Assembly: GCA_046728075.1 (NCBI GenBank)
Contig: JBKPDV010000250.1
Span: forward strand, 1 to 6,820
Direction: 5' to 3'
Source: JBKPDV01 sp046728075
Lineage (GTDB): Bacteria; Acidobacteriota; Thermoanaerobaculia; UBA5066; Gp7-AA6
Length of the DNA stretch: 6,820 nucleotides
The number at the start of each line of letters is the position of its first letter. Position 1 is the first letter of the stretch. The notes below the pieces were generated by a model. The model was not told the DNA's origin. It did not search any database and was given only the letters and a program-made list of their open reading frames with translations. This document shows, piece by piece, positions 1-5,064 of the stretch. Both the position numbers and the translations under genes were made by a program.

Positions 1-1
1 C

Positions 2-154
2 GAGGATCGGCTGACTCGGCGGGCAGCCGCGGTCGCGATGACCTACGGCAAAGGCAAGCTCGTGCTGCTCGGCTTCCGCGCCCAGCACCGCGCGCAGACG
101 AACGGGACCTATCCGTTTTTGTTCAACGCGCTCTACTGGTCAGTCCAGAAGTAG
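2..154 (+). CDS. C-terminal fragment of a probable M14-family zinc carboxypeptidase
   Basis: This is the last 50 residues of a protein whose start lies before the window; it ends at TAG 152-154. The visible tail contains GKGKLVLLGFRAQHRAQTNG followed by a Tyr-Pro-Phe-Leu-Phe-Asn-Ala-Leu-Tyr-Trp segment. From memory, a glycine-rich beta-strand, then 'GFR.QHRAQT.GT..FLFNAL', is typical of the extreme C-terminus of large secreted M14-type metallopeptidases in Acidobacteriota and relatives, where a glutamine-amidotransferase-like domain follows the peptidase domain. The zinc-binding catalytic residues are outside the window, so enzymatic activity cannot be judged. The next gene starts 24 nt downstream in the same frame, separated only by this stop codon. 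Family assignment rests on a short tail; the reading frame itself is well supported. Confidence 0.6.
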   Translation, partial: EDRLTRRAAAVAMTYGKGKLVLLGFRAQHRAQTNGTYPFLFNALYWSVQK

Positions 155-161
155 GAGGGAT

Positions 162-182
162 ATGCTCGCGCGGCCGGCATGA
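162..182 (+). other. Possible six-codon leader ORF (MLARPA) overlapping the next start
   Basis: ATG at 162-164 is followed by five sense codons and TGA at 180-182. The TGA overlaps the ATG (179-181) of the following gene as ATGA. A Shine-Dalgarno-like AGGAGG sits at 153-158, embedded in the upstream stop. It is only 3 nt from this ATG, but 20 nt from the ATG at 179. The arrangement would allow termination-reinitiation coupling, but the spacing is too short for a normal start and the peptide may never be made. Confidence 0.2.
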
Positions 183-916
183 GAAGAGAATCCTTCGCCA
201 TTTTCCTCCTGACGGCCGCCGCGCTCTTGTCGGCGGCAACCTGCACAACGACGAAGACGGTCGTGGCGAAGATCGTCACGCCGACCCCTGCCCCCGCACC
301 TCCACCTTCGCCGACGCCCGCGCCTCCGACCGCCGCCCCGCGGAGTCCTTCTCCGATCACGACGCCCATGCCAGTCGCCACCGCTCCGGCGTCGATCTAC
401 GACCGCCAGCCGGGAGTTCTCTACGAGCAAACCGCGGCGCCGACACCATCTCCGCTGACGACACCCGTCCCGCCGGCGGCGGTCCCCGCCGCGCGCCCGA
501 CGCCAGTGGCGACGAGCACCGCCGCGCCGCGCCCGGCAACGCCTCGTCCGACGGCGCCCCCTCCAACAGCGCAGCCCAAGGCACGTCCGGCGCCAGTGGT
601 GACTGCCACGGCCGTGCCGCGCTCGCCAACCTTTTCTCCGACCGCGCTGCCTCCCACAAAGCCGCCCGAGGTTCGCTCTGTCGCCCAGCCCGCCACGGAA
701 ACGCCGAGACCGCGGCCCTCTCCGCCGCCGACGGAGACGGCGCCCCCGCCGCGGCCGACTTTCAATCCCTCTGCCCCGCGGATATCGCCAGAGGTGCCCG
801 CCCAGGGCACGCCGGGGCGGCCGACTCCCACGCACAAGCCGGGGGCGTACTACGAGCCGTCGGACTACCGCCCCGCTGTTACCTGGACTCCGACGCCCGA
901 CAAGCGCCGGTCGTAA
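179..916 (+). CDS. Exported Pro/Thr/Ala-rich low-complexity protein, possible lipoprotein
   Basis: This 245-residue protein begins with a convincing export signal: basic MRRES, a hydrophobic stretch at about residues 6-20, then Cys22. The residues before Cys22 (Ala-Ala-Thr) make an imperfect lipobox, so lipidation is possible but not certain. The rest is dominated by Pro, Thr, Ala and Ser with no recognisable fold. It contains a near-duplicate of about 28-29 residues (105-133 and 135-162), plus two related Tyr-containing sites, PGVLYE (79-83 region) and PGAYYEP (221-227). Such sequences usually act as extended spacers across the periplasm or cell wall, but no function is known here. The start is fixed by the upstream in-frame TAG; no GTG or TTG lies between. 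A Shine-Dalgarno-like AGGAGG is present but 20 nt away. The signal peptide and the amino-acid-level repeat argue that this frame is real rather than the overlapping open frames. Confidence 0.72.
   Translation: MRRESFAIFLLTAAALLSAATCTTTKTVVAKIVTPTPAPAPPPSPTPAPPTAAPRSPSPITTPMPVATAPASIYDRQPGVLYEQTAAPTPSPLTTPVPPAAVPAARPTPVATSTAAPRPATPRPTAPPPTAQPKARPAPVVTATAVPRSPTFSPTALPPTKPPEVRSVAQPATETPRPRPSPPPTETAPPPRPTFNPSAPRISPEVPAQGTPGRPTPTHKPGAYYEPSDYRPAVTWTPTPDKRRS
491..664 (+). repeat. Tandem internal duplication, 90-nt period, inside the Pro/Thr-rich gene
   Basis: The segments 491-577 and 581-664 encode parallel stretches beginning ARPTPVATSTAAP and ARPAPVVTATAVP. Both continue through a PTAxPPT-like block (PTAPPPT and PTALPPT). 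Similarity is clear at protein level and partly at DNA level (for example CGCCAGTGG versus GCCAGTGGC contexts). It is consistent with an old tandem duplication of a low-complexity spacer unit. Confidence 0.55.
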
Positions 917-921
917 GAGCC

Positions 922-1683
922 TTGGCCGGTCCCGACGGCCCCGCCGAGCTGCTCGTTCATTTCGCAGACACGTTCCGCGCGGATCCGGTCGCCGCCTACC
1001 GGGAATGGTTTCGTGTCCAGGAGGAACTGACCGAGCGACAAGACGAAAGCACGGCGCGAGCGCTCGCCGACCAGCTCTGGTCCACTCTTCCGACGCTCTC
1101 CTTCGAGACCGAGGAGGCCAAGGCGCGGTTCTTTCACAATGTCGCCGTCTTTTTCGGAACTCCCGGCCCGGCGGCCGACCTCTCGCGCGCCCGCGAGGTC
1201 TTCGCCGTCGCGCTCGCCCATTTCTCACAGCATCAGGAAACGGGCTGGCGCGCGCGGGCGCTGCACAATTTCGCCACGGCTCTCTCCAACCTCGGGCAGA
1301 CGGCGGCAGAGCTACAGGAATCCGTCGTGCATTTTGAAGAGGCGCTCGCCTGGCGCACGACGGAGCGCGCGATTGCCCGCGGCGTCAGCTGTCACAATAT
1401 GGGTATTGTATTGCGCCGCTTGGCTGAGCTTGACCCTCATCGCTCGGAAGTCCATCTCGGCGCCAGCGCCGCCGCCCTGCGGGAGGCCGTGGCGATCCGG
1501 CAGGCCCACAGCCTCGCGGAAGGACACGCGCTCTCGCTCTTTCAGCTCGGTCTGACGCTCGAGGCGCTCGGCGAGGCGGAGGAGGCGCGCCGCGTCTTTC
1601 GTGCCGCAGCCGACCAATTCGACCGGCTCGGCAAGACGGAATCGGCGTCGATTGCGCGCGCTCACGAGGATTCCTCGCGGTGA
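922..1683 (+). CDS. Tetratricopeptide-repeat (TPR) protein
   Basis: This 253-residue, largely helical protein has no signal peptide or membrane segment, so it is probably cytoplasmic. At least three to four TPR-like helix pairs are visible: about residues 68-101, 111-147 (ARALHNFATALSNLG...), 152-193 (CHNMGIVLRRLAEL..., then a second helix) and 200-235 (ALSLFQLGLTLEALGEAEEA). The pattern of small and hydrophobic residues and the Leu-Gly and Ala turns are typical of TPRs. TPRs bind protein partners; the partner here is unknown. No catalytic domain is attached. The start is TTG 922, 5 nt after the preceding stop, with no good ribosome-binding site. No ATG, GTG or TTG exists in this frame anywhere upstream in the window. 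An internal ATG at about 1399 would remove most of the repeats. Translation is therefore probably coupled to the upstream exported protein, suggesting an operon. Confidence 0.78.
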   Translation: MAGPDGPAELLVHFADTFRADPVAAYREWFRVQEELTERQDESTARALADQLWSTLPTLSFETEEAKARFFHNVAVFFGTPGPAADLSRAREVFAVALAHFSQHQETGWRARALHNFATALSNLGQTAAELQESVVHFEEALAWRTTERAIARGVSCHNMGIVLRRLAELDPHRSEVHLGASAAALREAVAIRQAHSLAEGHALSLFQLGLTLEALGEAEEARRVFRAAADQFDRLGKTESASIARAHEDSSR

Positions 1684-1686
1684 AAT

Positions 1687-1719
1687 CGGCCGGACAGGAC
1701 GAGGCGGTTTCGCCGGCCG
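1687..1719 (+). other. Inverted repeat in the gap after the TPR gene
   Basis: CGGCCGG (1687-1693) and CCGGCCG (1713-1719) are complementary. The intervening segment contains a second small hairpin, GGCG-GTTT-CGCC (1703-1714), whose 3' arm overlaps the outer one, so the two are mutually exclusive. A pyrimidine-rich stretch, CTTGTTCTTTC, follows only about 15 nt later. It could be a weak terminator for the upstream operon or a leader element of the next gene; in GC-rich DNA it may also be chance. Confidence 0.25.
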
Positions 1720-1745
1720 GCGTGGGCGTGTAGACTTGTTCTTTC

Positions 1746-3413
1746 ATGCAAGAGCTCCCCGCGCTGTGGGGAGAGAAGAGTCCCGCCGGGCGCCGGCGGG
1801 GTTGCTTTCTCCCCGCATCGCCTCTCGCGGTTGCGTTGGCTTTGACCGGAAGCCACGCCCTCGGCGCCTTCACCGTTCCGCCTCCGGCTCCTCCTCTTCC
1901 ACCCCCCTCGGGAAATGTGGTCAATGTTTCGACGGTCGCGCAGCTCCAGAACGCCGTCGGCACTCTCGTCTCGAACACGACGATCGTCATCGCCCCGGGC
2001 ACGTACCACCTGACACAGACGCTGCGGATCCGCGGCGGCGTTTCCAACGTCGGGCTGCGGGGCGCCACGAACGATCGCGACGACGTCGTCCTGCTCGGCA
2101 GCGGCATGCGCACGTCCGGCGCCGTCGACATCTGCGTCACGGGAGAGGACGCGACGGACATCCTGATCGCCAACCTCTCGATCGGGGAAGTCTTCTACCA
2201 CCCCGTCCAATTGAAGGGGGAGCTCGGTTGCGACCGGGTCCGCCTCTACAACCTTCGCCTCTTCGACGCCGGAGAGCAGTTTGTCAAGGGGACGGTGGAC
2301 TTCGCTAACCCCAACGGCGTGGACAATGGAGTCGTCGAGTACTCCGTCATTGAGTACACGACGGTCGGCCCGGACGACGGCTACACCAATGGCGTCGACA
2401 TCCTCAACGGCGCGAACTGGCTGATCCGCTACAACCTCTTCCGCAACATACGTGGAACCGCCTCGACGCCGCTGACGGGTCCGGCCGTCCTGATGTGGGG
2501 CGGCTCGAGCAACACGATTTGCGAGAGCAATACGTTCATCGATTGCGAGCGCGCGATCGCGTTCGGCCTCGGGCCGCAGGCCGGCTTCGCCCATAGTCAT
2601 CAGCGAGGCATCATCCGGAACAACTTCATCTACCGCTCGAACACGGCCCATCCGGACGCCGGCATCTCGGTCTGGGACTCGCCGGGAACCGAGGTCCTCC
2701 ACAACACCGTCATTCAGAACGGCTCCTATCCGAACGCGATCGAGTACCGCTTTCCGGGAACGACCGGTGCCGTGATCGCCAACAACCTGACCGACGGCGC
2801 GATTGCACAGCGGGATGGCGCGACCGCGGCGCTCGCAGGGAATCTGACGAGCGCCACACCGGCCCTGTTCGTGAATCCTTCGATCGCGGACCTGCATCTG
2901 GCCGCGAGCGCGGCTGCGGCGATCGATCAGGGCGTCGACGTCACGGACTGCCCGCTCGACTGGGACGGCCAGGCTCGTCCGATCGGCGCTAAGCGCGACA
3001 TCGGCGCGGATGAGCTCTCGCCGGCATCCCCGCCGCAACCTCTCTCCTTCTACTCGGTCGCGCCCTGCCGGCTGATCGACACACGCGGCCCTTCCGGTCC
3101 GCTCGGAGGCCCGTCTCTCCAGGCAGGCGCGACGCGCGCGTTTGTCCTGACGGGTCACTGCGGGATCCCGCCGACGGCGGCCGCTCTTTCTCTGAATCTG
3201 ACGGCCGTGAGTCCGACCGCTCTCGGGTTCCTGACGATCTATCCCGGAGGAACAGCGCTGCCCCTCGCCTCGACAATCAACTACCGGGCGGGTCAGATCC
3301 GCGCCAATAGCGCGATCGTCGCGCTCGGCGCGGCTGGCGATGTGACAGTCACCTGTGGTCAGGCTGCCGGCACCACTCATCTCGTCGTCGACGTTAGCGG
3401 TTACTTTCAGTAG
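1746..3413 (+). CDS. Secreted right-handed parallel beta-helix protein with shared C-terminal module
   Basis: This 555-residue protein has a long basic n-region (through Arg-Arg-Arg at 16-18) and a hydrophobic segment (about 21-40) suggesting export, then a Pro-rich linker (45-54). Residues about 58-425 form a beta-helix. It opens with the classic VNVSTVAQLQNAV...IVIAPGTYHL entry used by pectate-lyase-like proteins. Repeated Asn-rich rungs follow (YNLFRNI, SNTFIDC, NNFIYRSN, HNTVIQN, NNLTDG). It closes with AAIDQGVDV...DWDGQARPIG...DIGADE, a typical end cap. Such folds bind or cleave polysaccharides; no catalytic set can be assigned, so the substrate is unknown. Residues 435-555 are the ~121-residue module also ending the next two proteins, with Cys441, Cys472 and Cys537. 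The start at ATG 1746 has no evident ribosome-binding site, but it is the only one that includes the hydrophobic segment. Two strong hairpins lie just inside the coding start. Confidence 0.85.
   Translation: MQELPALWGEKSPAGRRRGCFLPASPLAVALALTGSHALGAFTVPPPAPPLPPPSGNVVNVSTVAQLQNAVGTLVSNTTIVIAPGTYHLTQTLRIRGGVSNVGLRGATNDRDDVVLLGSGMRTSGAVDICVTGEDATDILIANLSIGEVFYHPVQLKGELGCDRVRLYNLRLFDAGEQFVKGTVDFANPNGVDNGVVEYSVIEYTTVGPDDGYTNGVDILNGANWLIRYNLFRNIRGTASTPLTGPAVLMWGGSSNTICESNTFIDCERAIAFGLGPQAGFAHSHQRGIIRNNFIYRSNTAHPDAGISVWDSPGTEVLHNTVIQNGSYPNAIEYRFPGTTGAVIANNLTDGAIAQRDGATAALAGNLTSATPALFVNPSIADLHLAASAAAAIDQGVDVTDCPLDWDGQARPIGAKRDIGADELSPASPPQPLSFYSVAPCRLIDTRGPSGPLGGPSLQAGATRAFVLTGHCGIPPTAAALSLNLTAVSPTALGFLTIYPGGTALPLASTINYRAGQIRANSAIVALGAAGDVTVTCGQAAGTTHLVVDVSGYFQ
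1755..1800 (+). promoter_or_regulatory. Two consecutive hairpins inside the 5' coding end of the beta-helix gene
   Basis: Hairpin 1 is CTCCCC (1755-1760) paired with GGGGAG (1768-1773), extendable by a G-U and a C-G pair to a triloop. Hairpin 2 is a perfect 8-bp stem, CCCGCCGG (1782-1789) and CCGGCGGG (1793-1800), with a GCG triloop, followed by GTTGCTTTCT. Hairpin 2 looks like an attenuator or intrinsic terminator with an imperfect U-tract. Its position 36-54 nt after the start codon suggests control of the gene's own expression, or a terminator for the upstream operon if the annotated start is wrong. Confidence 0.4.
3048..3410 (+). repeat. Shared C-terminal module, copy 1 (beta-helix protein)
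   Basis: This encodes 121 residues from FYSVAPCRLIDTR to HLVVDVSGYFQ at the stop. Landmarks shared with the other two copies are PCRL[IV]DTR, GGPxL, TGxCGIP, NxxAGQ[IV]RAN, LGxxGDV, a Gly-Gln turn and HxxxDVxGY. It is predicted to be all-beta from the alternating pattern. It has three cysteines. Confidence 0.85.
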
Positions 3414-3491
3414 CCCGTTAAGTCTTTGTTACCCGGGGCATCTCCGCTCTGTTGATTTTTCGCTTCGAGCGGCGCACCATTTGATTAACCC

Positions 3492-4907
3492 TTGGTCAGA
3501 AAGAAGATCACCGCCCTGCGGCTCGCGGGAGCGTTGCTGCTCGTCTTGTCCGGCTCTGCCCGGAGTCAGACGGGGTTCACGCCCATCACGCAGATGGGAC
3601 CTCAAACCTATCTCGGCTTCCCCGGCGGGCTCTACGAGAACGGCACGAACGGGCCTCCCTCCGACCACGCGGCGGCGGGGGCGGCTCGCTCCGCGTTGGT
3701 CCAGCCGCTCGACGCCTCGGGCAATCCCGGCGCGGCGGGCAAGATCGTTCTTCTCTCGATCGGGATGTCCAATACGACACAGGAGTTCTGTTCCGGGGGC
3801 GGACTGCCCCCATGCGACTCCTGGACGTTCGCCGGGCAGGCCCTGACGGATGCCGCCGTCAACCACTTGACGCTGCTCTTGATCAACGGAGCGCGCAGCG
3901 GCCAAACCGCTTCCACCTGGGATTCCGCGACCGACCCCAACTACGACCGGGTTCGCGACACGGATCTCGCCAACGCGGGAGCAACCGAGAAGCAGGTTCA
4001 GGTCGCCTGGGTCAAGGTCGCGAACGCGACGCCCGCCATCTCGCTTCCCTCCGCTTCTGCCGACGCCTACACCCTCGAGACGCAGATGGGCAACATCGTG
4101 CGCGCATTGAAGACCCGATATGCGAATCTGCGCCTGGTCTATTTCTCCAGCCGCATCTACGCGGGCTATGCCACGACGACGTTGAATCCCGAACCCTTCG
4201 CCTACGAGTCGGGCTTTGCGGTCAAATGGATCGTGCAGGCGCAGATCGACCAGATGCGAAACGGGGGCACCGTCGTGGATGCCCGCGCCGGCGACTTGAA
4301 CTACACGACCGGCGCCCCATGGATCGCCTGGGGGCCATATCTCTGGGCCAACGGTGCGACCCCGCGTTCCGATGGTCTCTCATGGCTCCAGGCCGATCTC
4401 CAATCCGACGGCACGCACCCGTCACAGTCTGGACAAAGGAAAGTCGGTACACAGCTGCTCTTCTTTTTCAAGACGGCGCCGACGACTCGCCGCTGGTTTC
4501 TGGCGGGCTGCGCGAGCGGCGCCGCCGCGTGCGGGTCTTTCTACACGCTTGCGCCCTGCCGTCTGATCGACACGCGCAATCCGGCGGGTCCATATGGCGG
4601 TCCCGCGCTCGCCGCAGGAGCGAGCCGCTCTTTCGCGCTCACGGGCCAGTGCGGCATCCCGACCACCGCGACAGCCGTGTCGTTGAATGTGGTCTCCATC
4701 ACTTCCTCGACCGGACCAGCCTTTCTCACGGGGTTTCCAGGAGGGCTCCCCTTGCCGCTCGTCTCGACGGTCAACTCCGGGGCCGGGCAGATCCGAGCCA
4801 ACAACGCCGTGTTGGCTCTGGGAGGCGGTGGAGACGTTCAGGTCTTCTGCGGTCAGGGAGCAGGCACCTCCCACCTCGTCGTCGACGTCAACGGGTATTT
4901 CCAGTAA
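3492..4907 (+). CDS. Secreted SGNH/GDSL-like hydrolase with shared C-terminal module
   Basis: This 471-residue protein begins with a textbook Sec signal: MVRKK, then ALRLAGALLLVLSG, with likely cleavage near Ala-Arg-Ser-Gln (about 23-26). Residues about 84-325 resemble SGNH hydrolases. Block I is IVLLSIGMSN with candidate nucleophile Ser93. A second block lies around INGARSGQ (131-138). Block V is SDGTHPS with candidate Asp306 and His309. The GxSN rather than GDSL nucleophile motif recalls sialate O-acetylesterase-like (SASA) members, so an esterase or deacetylase acting on extracellular carbohydrate is the likely role; the substrate is unknown. Residues 350-471 are the shared C-terminal module with Cys356, Cys387 and Cys453. 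The start is TTG 3492: an in-frame TAA lies at 3486-3488, and only this codon gives the full signal peptide. No ribosome-binding site is visible. The gene begins 78 nt after the beta-helix gene. Confidence 0.8.
   Translation: MVRKKITALRLAGALLLVLSGSARSQTGFTPITQMGPQTYLGFPGGLYENGTNGPPSDHAAAGAARSALVQPLDASGNPGAAGKIVLLSIGMSNTTQEFCSGGGLPPCDSWTFAGQALTDAAVNHLTLLLINGARSGQTASTWDSATDPNYDRVRDTDLANAGATEKQVQVAWVKVANATPAISLPSASADAYTLETQMGNIVRALKTRYANLRLVYFSSRIYAGYATTTLNPEPFAYESGFAVKWIVQAQIDQMRNGGTVVDARAGDLNYTTGAPWIAWGPYLWANGATPRSDGLSWLQADLQSDGTHPSQSGQRKVGTQLLFFFKTAPTTRRWFLAGCASGAAACGSFYTLAPCRLIDTRNPAGPYGGPALAAGASRSFALTGQCGIPTTATAVSLNVVSITSSTGPAFLTGFPGGLPLPLVSTVNSGAGQIRANNAVLALGGGGDVQVFCGQGAGTSHLVVDVNGYFQ
4539..4904 (+). 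repeat. Shared C-terminal module, copy 2 (SGNH protein)
   Basis: This encodes 122 residues from FYTLAPCRLIDTR to HLVVDVNGYFQ. It carries the same landmarks and the same three cysteine positions as copy 1, with a one-residue insertion near the middle (SSTGPAF region). DNA similarity to copy 1 is patchy (for example GCGCCCTGCCG.CTGATCGACAC), indicating an old duplication rather than a recent one. Confidence 0.85.
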
Positions 4908-4929
4908 CCGCAAGACGTTCTCGTCGTTC

Positions 4930-4953
4930 AGTCTCGAAAAACGCCTCGAGACT
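4930..4953 (+). terminator. 8-bp inverted repeat after the SGNH gene, possible terminator
   Basis: AGTCTCGA (4930-4937) and TCGAGACT (4946-4953) are perfectly complementary, with an 8-nt loop (AAAACGCC). The repeat lies 23 nt after the stop at 4905-4907. There is no T-run downstream (CTCTCCC follows), so it would be a poor intrinsic terminator on its own. It could be an RNA-processing or stabilising stem, or an operator for the next gene. Confidence 0.35.
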
Positions 4954-4969
4954 CTCTCCCGGACCAGGC

Positions 4970-4986
4970 GGGGAGTACAATTCCCC
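4970..4986 (+). promoter_or_regulatory. Small inverted repeat enclosing a -10-like TACAAT
   Basis: GGGGA (4970-4974) and TCCCC (4982-4986) flank GTACAAT. TACAAT (4976-4981) resembles a sigma-70 -10 box, but no TTGACA-like element is seen 16-18 nt upstream. If it is a promoter, transcription would begin in the gap ahead of the Ig-domain gene, and the dyad could be an operator. This is a weak call. Confidence 0.2.
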
Positions 4987-5050
4987 TAACCAATACATGG
5001 TCCTTTCGCGATTTGTTTCGTACTGAGAGCACCAGTGTCTGTCGAAACAA

Positions 5051-5058
5051 AAGGAGGT
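5051..5058 (+). promoter_or_regulatory. Strong Shine-Dalgarno site fixing the start of the Ig-domain gene
   Basis: AAGGAGGT lies 6 nt before ATG 5065. It is the only near-perfect, correctly spaced ribosome-binding site among the three module-bearing genes. It decides the start in favour of ATG 5065 over the upstream in-frame GTG at 5035, inside whose reading this site would otherwise fall. Confidence 0.85.
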
Positions 5059-5064
5059 CGGCCA

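Noticed and set aside
140..1228. Minus-strand open frame (362 codons) opposite the Pro-rich and TPR genes
   Set aside because: It is extremely Arg/Gly-rich, as expected for the antisense of Pro/Ala-rich GC-rich coding. It spans two + strand genes with better protein evidence.
1684..1745. Riboswitch in the gap before the beta-helix gene
   Set aside because: The overlapping inverted repeats are suggestive, but no known riboswitch core could be matched, and GC-rich palindromes arise easily by chance.
1662..3380. Long minus-strand open frame (572 codons) opposite the beta-helix gene
   Set aside because: Its product is Arg/Asp/Glu-rich with no domain, signal or repeats of its own. Its openness mirrors the codon bias of the well-supported + strand gene.
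3414..3491. Promoter or terminator in the 78-nt gap before the SGNH gene
   Set aside because: TTGTTA, TTGATT and GATTAA occur, but no pair has acceptable -35/-10 spacing. CGCT-TCG-AGCG (3461-3471) is a minimal stem with no T-run after it.
3812..5026. Overlapping + strand open frame (404 codons) in another frame of the SGNH gene
   Set aside because: Its translation is Arg-rich and featureless. The overlapping frame has a signal peptide, SGNH blocks and the shared C-terminal module.
5035..5064. GTG 5035 as start of the Ig-domain protein
   Set aside because: It has no ribosome-binding site. A perfect AAGGAGGT lies inside this stretch at ideal spacing for ATG 5065, which also gives a more normal signal peptide.
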